NCBI GenBank assembly: GCA_900540985.1
Contig: UQIC01000014.1
Location: forward strand, 1 to 50,029
Reading direction: 5' to 3'
DNA length: 50,029 bases
Source of the DNA: an uncultured Collinsella sp.
GTDB taxonomy: Bacteria; Actinomycetota; Coriobacteriia; Coriobacteriales; Coriobacteriaceae
Part shown: piece by piece, positions 7,892-16,749 of the stretch
Numbering within the stretch: the first letter of the stretch is position 1
How the letters are laid out: each line of letters starts with the position of its first letter
The notes under the pieces: model-generated
The model's database searches: none
The model's input: only the letters and a program-made list of their open reading frames with translations
Told to the model about the DNA's origin: nothing
Program-made: the position numbers and the translations under genes

Positions 7892-10468
7892 ATGTGCGAT
7901 TGCACAGATCATAAGGACGAGATCCCTGCCTACGACGCGCAGGCCATTGAGTCCAAGTGGATGAAGGCCTGGGAGGACTCCAACCTCTTTGCCGTCGACA
8001 CCGACGACAGCAAGCCCAAGAAGTACGTGCTCGAGATGTTCCCGTATCCGTCGGGCGACCTGCACATGGGCCACGCGCGCAACTATACCATCGGCGATGC
8101 CATGGCCCGTCAGGCCCGCATGCGCGGTTACGACGTGCTGCACCCCATCGGCTTTGACGCCTTTGGCCTGCCTGCCGAGAACGCCGCCATCAAGCACAAT
8201 ACGCAGGCTGCTGCCTGGACGTATAAGAACATGGACCAGGCGCTCGCCACGATGAAGCGCATGGGCTTCTCCTACGATCTGGATCGCATGGTCAAGACCT
8301 GCAGCCCCGACTACTACCGCTGGGGCCAGTGGATTTTTGAGAAGATGTGGGAAAAGGGCCTGGTCTACCGCAAGAAGAACCCTGTCAACTGGTGTCCCAC
8401 CTGCAAGACCGTTTTGGCCAACGAGCAGGTCACCGAGGGTAAGTGCTGGCGCTGCGGCACCGAGCCCGAGAAGCGCGACCTGGAGCAGTGGTACTTCAAG
8501 ATTACCGAGTACTCCCAGGAGCTGCTCGACGATCTGGAGAAGCTTCCCGGCTGGCCCGAGCGCGTCAAGCAGATGCAGGCCAACTGGATCGGCCGCTCCG
8601 AGGGCGCCGAGGTCGACTTTACCCTGTGCGACAAGGATGGCGAGCCCATCGAGGGCGACGAGGGTAAGATCACCGTCTTCACCACGCGTGCCGACACGCT
8701 CTTCGGTGTCTCCTTCTTTGTCCTGGCTCCCGAGTACGCCGGCCTGCACGAGCTCGTCGAGGGCACGGAGTACGAGGAGGCCGTCACCAAGATCGTCGAG
8801 GACTCCAAGCATATCTCTGCCGTCGAGCGTGCCCAGGGCACCCTCGAGAAGCACGGTGCCTTTACCGGCCGCTATGTGGTAAACCCCGTCAACGGCGAGA
8901 AGGTTCCCGTGTGGGTTGCCGACTACGTCGTTGCCGACTACGGCACCGGCGCCGTCATGGCCGTTCCCTGCGGTGACCAGCGCGATTTTGAGTTCGCCCG
9001 CAAGTATGACCTGCCGATCGTGCCGATCATCCTGGATGACGATGACCGTGCTGCCGTCGAGGCCAGCGGTGAGACCATCGATACCTTCCATGCCGAGACC
9101 GTCGACTGGGATTGCGCCCACGCTGCCGAGGGCACGCTCGTCCAGTCCGGCAAGTACACCGGCATGCGCGGCGGTAAGCACTCCGAGGGCGAGGCCGCGA
9201 TCGTGTCCGACCTCGAGGCCATGGGCTGCGGTCGCCGTAAGGTCGAGTTCCGTCTGCGCGACTGGCTCATCAGCCGCCAGCGCTATTGGGGCAACCCCAT
9301 CCCGGCCATTCACTGCGAGCACTGCGGTATCGTGCCCGTGCCCGAGGATCAGCTGCCGGTGACGCTGCCCGAGAACCTGGACTTGGGCGCCGGCGAGACC
9401 CTCGCCGAGTGCAAGGAGTTCTACGAGACCACCTGCCCGGTCTGCGGTCGCCCGGCCAAGCGCGAGACTGATACCATGGACACCTTCACCTGCTCCAGCT
9501 GGTATTACCTGCGCTATACCGATCCGCACAACACCGAGCTGCCCTTCTCCCGCGAGGCCGCCGACCGTTGGATGCCCGTCGATAACTACATCGGCGGCAT
9601 CGAGCACGCCATTCTGCACCTGCTCTACAGCCGCTTCTTTACCAAGGCACTGCGCGACCTGGGCCTGCTGAGCGTGGACGAGCCCTTCACTAACCTGCTG
9701 TGCCAGGGCATGGTCAAGGACGAGAACGGCGACACCATGTCCAAGTCCAAGGGCAATGTCGTGCCCCCGAGCTCGGTCATCGAGCCCTACGGCGCCGACA
9801 CCATGCGTTTGGCAATCCTGTTTATCGCTCCGCCCGAGAAGGACTTCGACTGGGATCCCAAGGCCGTCGAGGGCGCCAACCGCTTCATCAAGCGCGCCTG
9901 GCGTATCGTTTGGCAGCTCGTCCAGTCCGGCGACGCCAACGTGGCCTTCGACAAGTCCGCGCTCGACGAGGTTGCGATGAAGCTCTATCGCGAGCGTCAC
10001 CGCACCATCGCCAAGTGCACCGAGGACTTCGATCGCGGCCAGTTCAACACCGCGATCTCGGCCGTCATGGAGCTCGTCAACGCGGCGAGTGCCTACCTCA
10101 ATGCCACTGAGGGTACCGCCCGCGACAAGGCGCTGTGCTACGGCGTGGCTAAGGATATCGTGAGCGTCCTCGCCCCCATCTGCCCGTTCTGGGCCGACGA
10201 GCTGTGGCACGAGGCCCTCGGCTGCGAAGGCAACGCCTACACCGCCGGCTGGCCCGAGTTCGACCTGGCCGAGTCCGTTGAGGACACGGTGCAGATCGTG
10301 GTCCAGGTGCTCGGTAAGGTTCGCGGCCGCGTCGACGTTGCCCGCGATGCCTCCAACGAGGAGATGCAGGCTGCCGCCGAGGCCGCCGTTGCCAAGTGGC
10401 TCGAGGGCAAGACGGTCGTCAAGGCCATCTGCGTGCCCGGCAAGCTGGTCAACCTGGTGGTTAAGTAA
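7892..10468 (+). CDS. leuS: Leucyl-tRNA synthetase
   Basis: Charges tRNA-Leu with leucine; class Ia synthetase. The HIGH-type motif is in PYPSGDLHMGHARNY (about residue 51 on), the KMSKS motif is DTMSKSKGN (about residue 614), and the CP1 editing insertion and a Zn-finger-like CPTCK...CWRCG lie between. At 858 residues this is the usual bacterial length. The frame is open upstream to 7730, but ATG 7892 has AAAGGAG at 7880-7886, and residues before it are encoded by the inverted repeat and match no family. It is monocistronic, between the guaB terminator and its own strong terminator. No T-box is visible in its leader. Confidence 0.96.
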   Translation: MCDCTDHKDEIPAYDAQAIESKWMKAWEDSNLFAVDTDDSKPKKYVLEMFPYPSGDLHMGHARNYTIGDAMARQARMRGYDVLHPIGFDAFGLPAENAAIKHNTQAAAWTYKNMDQALATMKRMGFSYDLDRMVKTCSPDYYRWGQWIFEKMWEKGLVYRKKNPVNWCPTCKTVLANEQVTEGKCWRCGTEPEKRDLEQWYFKITEYSQELLDDLEKLPGWPERVKQMQANWIGRSEGAEVDFTLCDKDGEPIEGDEGKITVFTTRADTLFGVSFFVLAPEYAGLHELVEGTEYEEAVTKIVEDSKHISAVERAQGTLEKHGAFTGRYVVNPVNGEKVPVWVADYVVADYGTGAVMAVPCGDQRDFEFARKYDLPIVPIILDDDDRAAVEASGETIDTFHAETVDWDCAHAAEGTLVQSGKYTGMRGGKHSEGEAAIVSDLEAMGCGRRKVEFRLRDWLISRQRYWGNPIPAIHCEHCGIVPVPEDQLPVTLPENLDLGAGETLAECKEFYETTCPVCGRPAKRETDTMDTFTCSSWYYLRYTDPHNTELPFSREAADRWMPVDNYIGGIEHAILHLLYSRFFTKALRDLGLLSVDEPFTNLLCQGMVKDENGDTMSKSKGNVVPPSSVIEPYGADTMRLAILFIAPPEKDFDWDPKAVEGANRFIKRAWRIVWQLVQSGDANVAFDKSALDEVAMKLYRERHRTIAKCTEDFDRGQFNTAISAVMELVNAASAYLNATEGTARDKALCYGVAKDIVSVLAPICPFWADELWHEALGCEGNAYTAGWPEFDLAESVEDTVQIVVQVLGKVRGRVDVARDASNEEMQAAAEAAVAKWLEGKTVVKAICVPGKLVNLVVK

Positions 10469-10497
10469 GCACTGTGCGCTTAGCTGACGCATAAAAG

Positions 10498-10532
10498 ACG
10501 AGGGGCGATCCGATTGGGTCGTCCCTCGTTTT
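10498..10532 (+). terminator. Intrinsic terminator after leuS
   Basis: A 14-bp stem, 10498-10511 with 10516-10529, two G-T pairs, loop GATT, followed by TTTT. Confidence 0.88.
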
Positions 10533-10619
10533 GCATGTACCTGCCCAGGTGCCTTCGGTCAATTGTCCTATTCTTGTGGAGAAGCTGTGCGCACGCTGAC
10601 CTGCAGGTTCGTACTGTGC

Positions 10620-10648
10620 TTGCACGTTTCCGCAGCTATTGGTATAGT
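10620..10648 (+). promoter_or_regulatory. Promoter of the rimP-nusA-infB operon
   Basis: TTGCAC at 10620-10625 and TATAGT at 10643-10648, with a 17-base spacer, close to the housekeeping sigma consensus. Predicted transcription start is about 10655, some 70 bases before rimP. Confidence 0.72.
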
Positions 10649-10673
10649 TTGCTTGCAAATGAAGTTGTAATTG

Positions 10674-10706
10674 AAAGAAGTGGGGTTTCGGCCCCGCTTC
10701 TTTTTT
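10674..10706 (+). promoter_or_regulatory. Terminator-like attenuator in the rimP-nusA leader
   Basis: A 12-bp stem (10674-10685 with 10692-10703, one G-T), loop TTTCGG, then a continuous T-run at 10701-10706. It sits after the promoter and before the rimP Shine-Dalgarno (GGAGG, 10715-10719), so most transcripts must read through a full intrinsic terminator. I infer attenuation, possibly autoregulation through NusA, which stimulates pausing and termination at such hairpins. Confidence 0.7.
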
Positions 10707-10726
10707 GTATGGATGGAGGTGCCGCA

Positions 10727-11221
10727 ATGGTCAAGACCAAGACCGAGCAGGCGATCATCGACGCGCTCGAGGCCGTCGCTCCCCAGCACGATATCGATAT
10801 CGTCGACGTCGAGCTCGTGGGTGCCACCAAGGCCCCCTGCGTGCGTGTGCGTATCGAGGGTGCCGAGGGTCAGAGCCTGTCGCTCAACGACGTCACGGCC
10901 AACACAAAGTGGGTCGGCGATGTGATTGAGGAGCTCGATCCCATCTCTTCGAGCTATACGCTCGAGGTGTCGAGCCCGGGCATGGCGCGCCCGCTGCGCC
11001 GCCCGTGCGACTTTGCCCGCTTTGTGGGCGAGAATTGTGAGCTCACCTCCACCGCCACCGAGGGCCGTCGCAAGTACGCCGGCAAGATTGCCGCCGCCAC
11101 CGAGACGAACGTGACCCTCGAGCTCGAGGACGGCGAGTCCGTTACCCTCGATTTCTCTGATGTTAAAAAGTGCAAGTTGAAGCCCACCTACGACTTCAAG
11201 CCCGCGAAGGAAGGAAAGTAA
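10727..11221 (+). CDS. rimP: Ribosome maturation factor RimP
   Basis: Assists maturation of the 30S subunit. The 164-residue protein has the two-domain RimP layout: an N-terminal alpha/beta domain with DIVDVELVG and VRVRIEG, the conserved YTLEVSSPGMARPL, then the small SH3-like C-terminal barrel. ATG 10727 has GGAGG eight bases upstream. First gene of the operon; nusA begins one base after its stop. The order rimP-nusA-infB-rbfA-truB is the widespread bacterial one. Confidence 0.93.
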   Translation: MVKTKTEQAIIDALEAVAPQHDIDIVDVELVGATKAPCVRVRIEGAEGQSLSLNDVTANTKWVGDVIEELDPISSSYTLEVSSPGMARPLRRPCDFARFVGENCELTSTATEGRRKYAGKIAAATETNVTLELEDGESVTLDFSDVKKCKLKPTYDFKPAKEGK

Positions 11222-11222
11222 G

Positions 11223-12470
11223 ATGGCAGCATCCGACATGATGTCCGCCCTGATGGAGCTTTGCCAGGAGAAGCACATCGACCAGCTCTACTTGATCGAC
11301 CGCCTGGAGCAGTCGCTCGCCAAGAGCTATGCCGAGATCCTGCATCTTGAGTGGGGCGCCAAGGTGACCATCGACCGCACCACCGGCAAGATCTACGTCT
11401 ACCGCCTGGAGCCGATCGACGATTCCATGGACGAGGAGGGCAACTTCACCGAGTTCGAGGAGATCGACGTCACCCCCAAGAATACGAGCCGCATCGCTGC
11501 CCAGCACGCCAAGGCCGAGATCAACGCCATCGTGCGTAACTCCGCCCGCGAGCAGATTTACGAGGAGTTCTCCGGCCGCATCGGTGACCTCATCAGCGGT
11601 ACCGTGCTGCAGTCCACTCCCGACTTCACGATCGTCAAGATTCGCGAGGGCGTCGAGGCCGAGCTGCCGCACTTCGATCAGCGCCGTTATGAGAACGAGC
11701 GCAACGAGCGTCCGATGGGCGAGCGCTACCTGCACAACCAGCACATCAAGGCCGTGATCATCGACGTTCGCGACCCCAACTCCAACCTGCAGCCGGTTCG
11801 TGGCGAGCACAGCCGTCCGCCGATTGTCATCTCCCGTACCCACCCCGAGCTCATGCGTCGTCTGTTTGAGCAGGAGGTGCCCGAGATCTATGAGGGCACC
11901 GTCCAGATCAAGTCGATCGCCCGCGAGCCCGGCCAGCGCTCCAAGGTCGCCGTCCACTCGCTCGACGACCGTCTGGATCCCGTGGGCGCCTGCGTCGGCC
12001 CCAAGGGCAGCCGTGTTCGCGCTGTCGTGGGCGAGCTCCGTGGCGAGCGCGTCGACGTCATCCTGTGGGATGCCGATCCTGCCGTCTACGTCGCCAACGC
12101 CCTGTCGCCCGCTAAGGTCACCCGCGTCCTCATCGACGAGGAGAAGGCCTACGCCGGCGTCATCGTGCCCGACGACCAGTTGTCCCTCGCCATCGGCAAG
12201 GAGGGCCAGAACGCCCGCCTCGCCGCGCGCCTGACCGGCTGGCACATCGACATCAAGTCCGAGACGCTTGCCGCCGACATCCTCAAGAACGTTCCCGTTC
12301 ACGAGGAGCCCGCCGCCGACCTGATCGGTGACGAGGAGGACGAGGACGTCCGCCGCTGCGAGTACGTGTCCGAGGACGGCATCCAGTGCCGCAACCAGGC
12401 TCGTCCCGGCTCCCGTTTCTGCGGTGTCCACGACACCGACGCCTTCGATGATGCGGAGGACCTGATCTAG
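11223..12470 (+). CDS. nusA: Transcription termination/antitermination factor NusA with C-terminal Cys/His tail
   Basis: Binds RNA polymerase and nascent RNA and modulates pausing, termination and antitermination. The order is N-terminal RNAP-binding domain (1-about 125), S1 domain (about 130-200), then KH1 and KH2 (about 205-350) with VGACVGPKGSRV and AIGKEGQNARLA. The tail is unusual: C379-x9-C389-x10-C400-x2-H403, in a context GIQCRNQA and GSRFCGVH, which looks like a small zinc-binding knuckle. Typical NusA proteins of this length end after KH2 or carry acidic repeats. The small RNA-binding ylxR gene usually found between nusA and infB is absent here. Zinc binding and function of the tail are inference. 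Confidence 0.94.
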   Translation: MAASDMMSALMELCQEKHIDQLYLIDRLEQSLAKSYAEILHLEWGAKVTIDRTTGKIYVYRLEPIDDSMDEEGNFTEFEEIDVTPKNTSRIAAQHAKAEINAIVRNSAREQIYEEFSGRIGDLISGTVLQSTPDFTIVKIREGVEAELPHFDQRRYENERNERPMGERYLHNQHIKAVIIDVRDPNSNLQPVRGEHSRPPIVISRTHPELMRRLFEQEVPEIYEGTVQIKSIAREPGQRSKVAVHSLDDRLDPVGACVGPKGSRVRAVVGELRGERVDVILWDADPAVYVANALSPAKVTRVLIDEEKAYAGVIVPDDQLSLAIGKEGQNARLAARLTGWHIDIKSETLAADILKNVPVHEEPAADLIGDEEDEDVRRCEYVSEDGIQCRNQARPGSRFCGVHDTDAFDDAEDLI

Positions 12471-12561
12471 CGCGCGGTTGCGCCGGGCGGGTCCCGGCGC
12501 GTCTCCCACGCTCGTTCAGTCTCTAGGCACCCAAGGTGCCAGAAAGGGTAGGTGAAGTCAT

Positions 12562-15276
12562 ATGGCAAAAGTCCGTGTGTCCACCCTGGCCAAAGAGTTC
12601 GGCATGACCTCCAAGGAACTGATGGGTCATCTCGCCGATATGAAGATTCCCGCTAAGTCCGCTTCCTCCACCTTGGAGGACGCTTATGTCGCCATGGTCC
12701 GCAAGCAGCTCGCCTCGGTGATCGAGGCCCGCGCTCAGGAAGTCGAGGCCGCCAAGCAGGCCGAGGAGCAGGCAGCTGCCGCCGAGGAGGCCGCACGCGC
12801 CGCCGAGGCCGAGCGCGAGCGCATCGCCGCCGAGAAGGCACGCGAGGAGGAGCGCCGCCAGTTTGCCGCAGCCCAGGCTGCCGAGGAGGCTGCCCGCGCC
12901 GAGGCCGAGGCCAAGAAGAAGGCCGAGCAGGAGCGCCTTGCCCGCGAGAAGGAGGAGGCTGCCCGCGAGGCCCAGCGCCGCGCCGTTCCCGCTTCCGACT
13001 CCGGTTCGCGCTTCCGTTCGCTGCTCGACCAGATCGCCGCACAGGAGACCGTGCTCAAGGAGAAGAAGGACGCCGAGGACAAGGCCAAGGCCGAGCGCGC
13101 CGCCGAGCGCGGTAACCGTCGTGGCGGCAACAACGACCGCCGCGGTGGCCGTCGTAACGATCGCAACGCCTCCGACAACAACTCCGAGCGCAACGCCTCC
13201 GAGAGCCGTCCGCACAGCCATCGCACCAACGCCAGCAACAACGTCGCTGCTGGCATGGACTTCCCCAACCCCGATAAGCAGGGCAAGGGCAAGAAGCGCA
13301 AGGGCGGTCACAACAACGAAGAGGACCACTACAGCCGCATGGCTCGCGAGGCCGAGGAGTATAGCCGCGAGAAGGTGCTCGAGGAGGCTCGTGCTGCCGT
13401 CGAGGAGGCCTCTCGCGAGTCCACCGGTCGCCGCAAGAAGCGCAAGGAGAAGCGCGAGCGCGAGGCTGCCAAGGCTCAGGAGGAGCGCAAGATAGAGGAG
13501 GCGCTGGCCCAGGGCGTGAACCCCGAGGACCTCGACGCCATCAAGGTCTCCCAGGGCGTTACCGTCCAGGAGCTCGCCGAGGCGCTCGACGTTCCGGCCA
13601 ACGACATCATCAAGCGCCTGTTCCTGCTGGGCACGCCGCTCACCATGACGCAGTCCATGTCCGACGACCTCGTCGAGCTCGTTGCCGACGACCTGGGCCG
13701 TCAGATCAAGATCATCACCCCCGAGGAGGAGAACACCTTCTCGTTCTACGACGATCCCGCCGACCTTAAGCCGCGCGCCCCGGTCGTCACCGTCATGGGT
13801 CACGTCGACCACGGTAAGACGTCGCTGCTCGACGCCATCCGTCACACCGGCGTTGCTGCCGGCGAGGCTGGCGGCATTACCCAGGCCATCGGCGCTTCGC
13901 AGGTCATGATCAACGGCCGCAAGATCACTTTTATCGATACCCCGGGTCACGCCACCTTTACGGCTATGCGTGCCCGTGGTGCCAAGGTGACCGACATCGT
14001 CATCCTGATCGTCGCCGCCGACGACGGCGTTATGCCCCAGACGGTCGAGTCGATCAACCACGCCAGGGCCGCCGGCGTACCCATCGTCGTCGCCGTCAAC
14101 AAGATCGATAAGCCGGGCGCCAACCCCGACCGTGTGCGTCAGGAGCTCACCGAGTACGGCGTCATCCCCGAGGAGTGGGGCGGACAGAACATGTTCGTTA
14201 ACATCTCGGCTAAGCAGAAGATCGGTATCGACGACCTTCTGGAGACCGTGCTGCTCCAGGCAGACGTGCTCGAGCTCAAGGCCAACCCGGACACCTTTGC
14301 CTCCGGCAACGTCCTCGAGGCCAAGCTCGACAAGGGCCGTGGCTCGGTTGCTACCGTGCTCGTGACCCGCGGTACCTTGCACGTGGGCGATACGCTGGTC
14401 GCCGGCCTTACCTATGGCCGCGTTCGTGCCATGCTCGACCCCAAGGGTCGTGCCGTCACCGAGGCCGGTCCCTCCGACGCCGTCGAGATTTTGGGCCTGC
14501 AGTCCGTGCCCAACGCCGGTGATGAGTTCCGCGTGTTCGAGGACGAGCGCGAGGCACGCGCCCTGGCCGACGAGCGTTCGCTCAAGGCCCGTATCGAGGA
14601 GCAGAGCCGCGTCAGGCACGTCACGCTCGAGAACCTCTTCGAGACTATTGCCGACGCCGAGGTCAAGGAGCTCAACCTGATCATCAAGGCCGACGTCCAG
14701 GGTTCCATCGAGGCTCTTCAGGACTCGCTCGACAAGATGGATCAGTCCGAGGTCCGCATCAACACGATCCACTCCGCTGTCGGTGCCATCAACGAGACCG
14801 ACGTCGTCCTGGCCGACGCCTCCAACGCCATCATCATCGGCTTTGGCGTCCGTCCCGACGGCAAGGCCCGCTCCGCCGCCGAACGCGAGGGCGTCGAGAT
14901 CCGTTGCTACGACGTCATCTACAAGTGCCTCGAGGACCTCGACGCTGCCCGCATCGGTATGCTCAAGCCCACCGAGGTCGAGGTCTCCACGGGTTCCGCG
15001 ACCGTTCTGGACACCTTCAAGGTGCCCAAGGTCGGTATCGCCGCCGGTGTCCGCGTCGAAGAGGGCGAGATTGCCGCGACCGATTCCGTGCGCCTGGTGC
15101 GCGACGGCATCGTGGTCTTCAACGGTAAAATTGCCTCGATGCGCCACTACAAGGACGAGGCCAAGAGCCTCAAGAGCGGCTCCGAGGGCGGTATTGGCCT
15201 GGAGAACTTCCAGGACATCAAGCCTGGCGACACCATCGAGGGTTACCGCATCGACCAGGTTGCCCGTACCGAGTAG
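12562..15276 (+). CDS. infB: Translation initiation factor IF-2
   Basis: GTPase that places initiator tRNA on the 30S subunit. A short N-terminal domain (KVRVSTLAKEFGMTSKELMGHL) is followed by a long charged Ala/Glu/Arg-rich coiled coil and a Gly/Arg/Asn-rich basic segment (about residues 60-290). A second IF2N-like domain comes next, then the G domain from about residue 404, with G1 GHVDHGKTS near 413 and G4 NKIDKPG. C-terminal domains II-IV complete the 904-residue protein. ATG 12562 has AGGTGAAG upstream. The 91-base gap after nusA contains two GC-rich hairpins without T-runs (12480-12500 and 12526-12540). Confidence 0.96.
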   Translation: MAKVRVSTLAKEFGMTSKELMGHLADMKIPAKSASSTLEDAYVAMVRKQLASVIEARAQEVEAAKQAEEQAAAAEEAARAAEAERERIAAEKAREEERRQFAAAQAAEEAARAEAEAKKKAEQERLAREKEEAAREAQRRAVPASDSGSRFRSLLDQIAAQETVLKEKKDAEDKAKAERAAERGNRRGGNNDRRGGRRNDRNASDNNSERNASESRPHSHRTNASNNVAAGMDFPNPDKQGKGKKRKGGHNNEEDHYSRMAREAEEYSREKVLEEARAAVEEASRESTGRRKKRKEKREREAAKAQEERKIEEALAQGVNPEDLDAIKVSQGVTVQELAEALDVPANDIIKRLFLLGTPLTMTQSMSDDLVELVADDLGRQIKIITPEEENTFSFYDDPADLKPRAPVVTVMGHVDHGKTSLLDAIRHTGVAAGEAGGITQAIGASQVMINGRKITFIDTPGHATFTAMRARGAKVTDIVILIVAADDGVMPQTVESINHARAAGVPIVVAVNKIDKPGANPDRVRQELTEYGVIPEEWGGQNMFVNISAKQKIGIDDLLETVLLQADVLELKANPDTFASGNVLEAKLDKGRGSVATVLVTRGTLHVGDTLVAGLTYGRVRAMLDPKGRAVTEAGPSDAVEILGLQSVPNAGDEFRVFEDEREARALADERSLKARIEEQSRVRHVTLENLFETIADAEVKELNLIIKADVQGSIEALQDSLDKMDQSEVRINTIHSAVGAINETDVVLADASNAIIIGFGVRPDGKARSAAEREGVEIRCYDVIYKCLEDLDAARIGMLKPTEVEVSTGSATVLDTFKVPKVGIAAGVRVEEGEIAATDSVRLVRDGIVVFNGKIASMRHYKDEAKSLKSGSEGGIGLENFQDIKPGDTIEGYRIDQVARTE

Positions 15277-15287
15277 GGGGTAGCGCT

Positions 15288-15698
15288 ATGAAGCAAACGC
15301 AGGCAACCCGCCGTCTGGGCGAGCAGCTTCGCGAGAAGCTCGGTTATATCCTGCTCTTTGAGGTTTCCGATCCGCGTCTCGACCTGGTTACCCTGACCGC
15401 GGTCGAGGTCGCGGTGGACCGCTCGTTCGCGCGCGTGTACGTGTCGTGCGACGCGAGCCGCTACGACGAGGTCATGGAGGCGCTCGCAAGCGCCAAGGGC
15501 CGTATTCGTAGCTTGTTGGCTCGCTCGCTCGATTGGCGTGTTACGCCCGAGCTCGATTTTCGCATCGATCGCTCGACCGATGAGGCCGAGCGCATCACGC
15601 GTGCGCTGGAAAACGTTCCCGCCACGCTTGCGATCGAAAAGGACGAGGACGGCTATCCGATAGCGGATGCCGCCCAGGAGGCAGCTTTAGATGACTAA
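15288..15698 (+). CDS. rbfA: 30S ribosome-binding factor A
   Basis: Binds the 30S subunit and helps 16S rRNA 5'-end maturation and cold adaptation. The 136-residue protein has the KH-like RbfA fold with RRLGEQLREKLGYILLFEVSDPRLDLVTLTAVEVA split over its first 45 residues and the expected TPELDFRIDRS near the end. ATG 15288 follows a GGGGG tract and lies 11 bases after infB. Its last eight bases overlap the next gene, implying translational coupling. Confidence 0.92.
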   Translation: MKQTQATRRLGEQLREKLGYILLFEVSDPRLDLVTLTAVEVAVDRSFARVYVSCDASRYDEVMEALASAKGRIRSLLARSLDWRVTPELDFRIDRSTDEAERITRALENVPATLAIEKDEDGYPIADAAQEAALDD

Positions 15699-16734
15699 TT
15701 CCGCCGACCTCGCCTCGTGCGAGTCTGCAGATATTCAGCGACGCATCCTCGAGCTCATCGAGGGTGCGTCCTCCATTGCGATTTCGGGACACACTTCTCC
15801 CGATGGCGATGCCTTGGGCTCCGTATTGGGTCTGGGCCTTTCGCTTATGAAGTTTTTTCCCAACAAGGACATTGCGCTGCTGCTGGCAGACGATGACCCG
15901 GTTCCGCGTATCTACCGCTTTATGGAAGGCTCCGATCGCCTGGTGCCGGCATCTGCGTACACCGGCAATCCGGACCTGTTCATTTCGGTGGACGTGCCGG
16001 TCGTCGAGCGCCTCAATAATTCCGCCGAGGTGCTTCGTCGCTCCAAGCATGTGGTGTGCTTCGACCACCATCCGGCACGCGAGGAGTTTGCCGAGCTGAG
16101 CCTGAGGCGCGTTGAAGCTGCAGCCTGCGCTATGATCATCGACCGCTTCTTGGACAATTGCGGCATTGTCGCACGTGATGGCGTTGCGACCTGCCTGCTG
16201 TGTGGCTTGGTTACCGATACCGGCCGTTTTCAGTACCAGAATGCCGATGCCGCCGCGTTCCATGCGGCCTCGCGTCTTGTTGCCCACGGTGCCGATCCTG
16301 CGCGTGTGGCTCTCGAGGTATATCAGAGCATGCGCGTTGAGTTTTTGCACCTCAAGTCCATCGTTATGGGCCGCATCAAGACGGTGGCCCACGGGCGCGT
16401 CGCGTATAGCTATGCGTACCAGAGTGACCTTGAGGCCTGCGGCGTCACCTCGGACGAGTGCGACGGCCTGGTCGATGTGGTGCGTTCGGTGATGGGCGTC
16501 GAGGTCTGCATGTTCTTAAAGGGCATTGAGGGCGATACCAAGGTGCGTGGCAACCTGCGCTCCAAGGGCGACCTCGATGTGTCCGAGATTGCTGCCAACT
16601 TTGGCGGTGGCGGGCATCATGCCGCCGCCGGTTTCTCCAACAACGGAACGATTCGCGAGACGCTCGCCGTGGCACTTCCCATGCTGGCCGAGCTGGTGGG
16701 GGAGGATCCCGCTTCGGTGACCGTCGAGCTCTAA
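15691..16734 (+). CDS. nrnA: DHH/DHHA1 phosphoesterase, NrnA-like nanoRNase
   Basis: Predicted to degrade short RNA oligonucleotides and/or dephosphorylate pAp, like bacterial NrnA. Catalytic motifs are SGHTSPDGDALGS (motif I), the DHHP motif with metal-binding Asp-His-His, and the C-terminal DHHA1 motif GGGHHAAAGF. The length of 347 residues is slightly above the usual 310-330. It overlaps rbfA by eight bases, a conserved rbfA-DHH-truB arrangement in Gram-positive bacteria. Which of the two activities dominates cannot be read from the sequence. Confidence 0.88.
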   Translation: MTNSADLASCESADIQRRILELIEGASSIAISGHTSPDGDALGSVLGLGLSLMKFFPNKDIALLLADDDPVPRIYRFMEGSDRLVPASAYTGNPDLFISVDVPVVERLNNSAEVLRRSKHVVCFDHHPAREEFAELSLRRVEAAACAMIIDRFLDNCGIVARDGVATCLLCGLVTDTGRFQYQNADAAAFHAASRLVAHGADPARVALEVYQSMRVEFLHLKSIVMGRIKTVAHGRVAYSYAYQSDLEACGVTSDECDGLVDVVRSVMGVEVCMFLKGIEGDTKVRGNLRSKGDLDVSEIAANFGGGGHHAAAGFSNNGTIRETLAVALPMLAELVGEDPASVTVEL

Positions 16735-16749
16735 CTAATTGGATGGTAC

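Noticed and set aside
12480..12540. Two hairpins between nusA and infB as terminators
   Set aside because: Neither is followed by a T-run, and infB belongs to the conserved operon.
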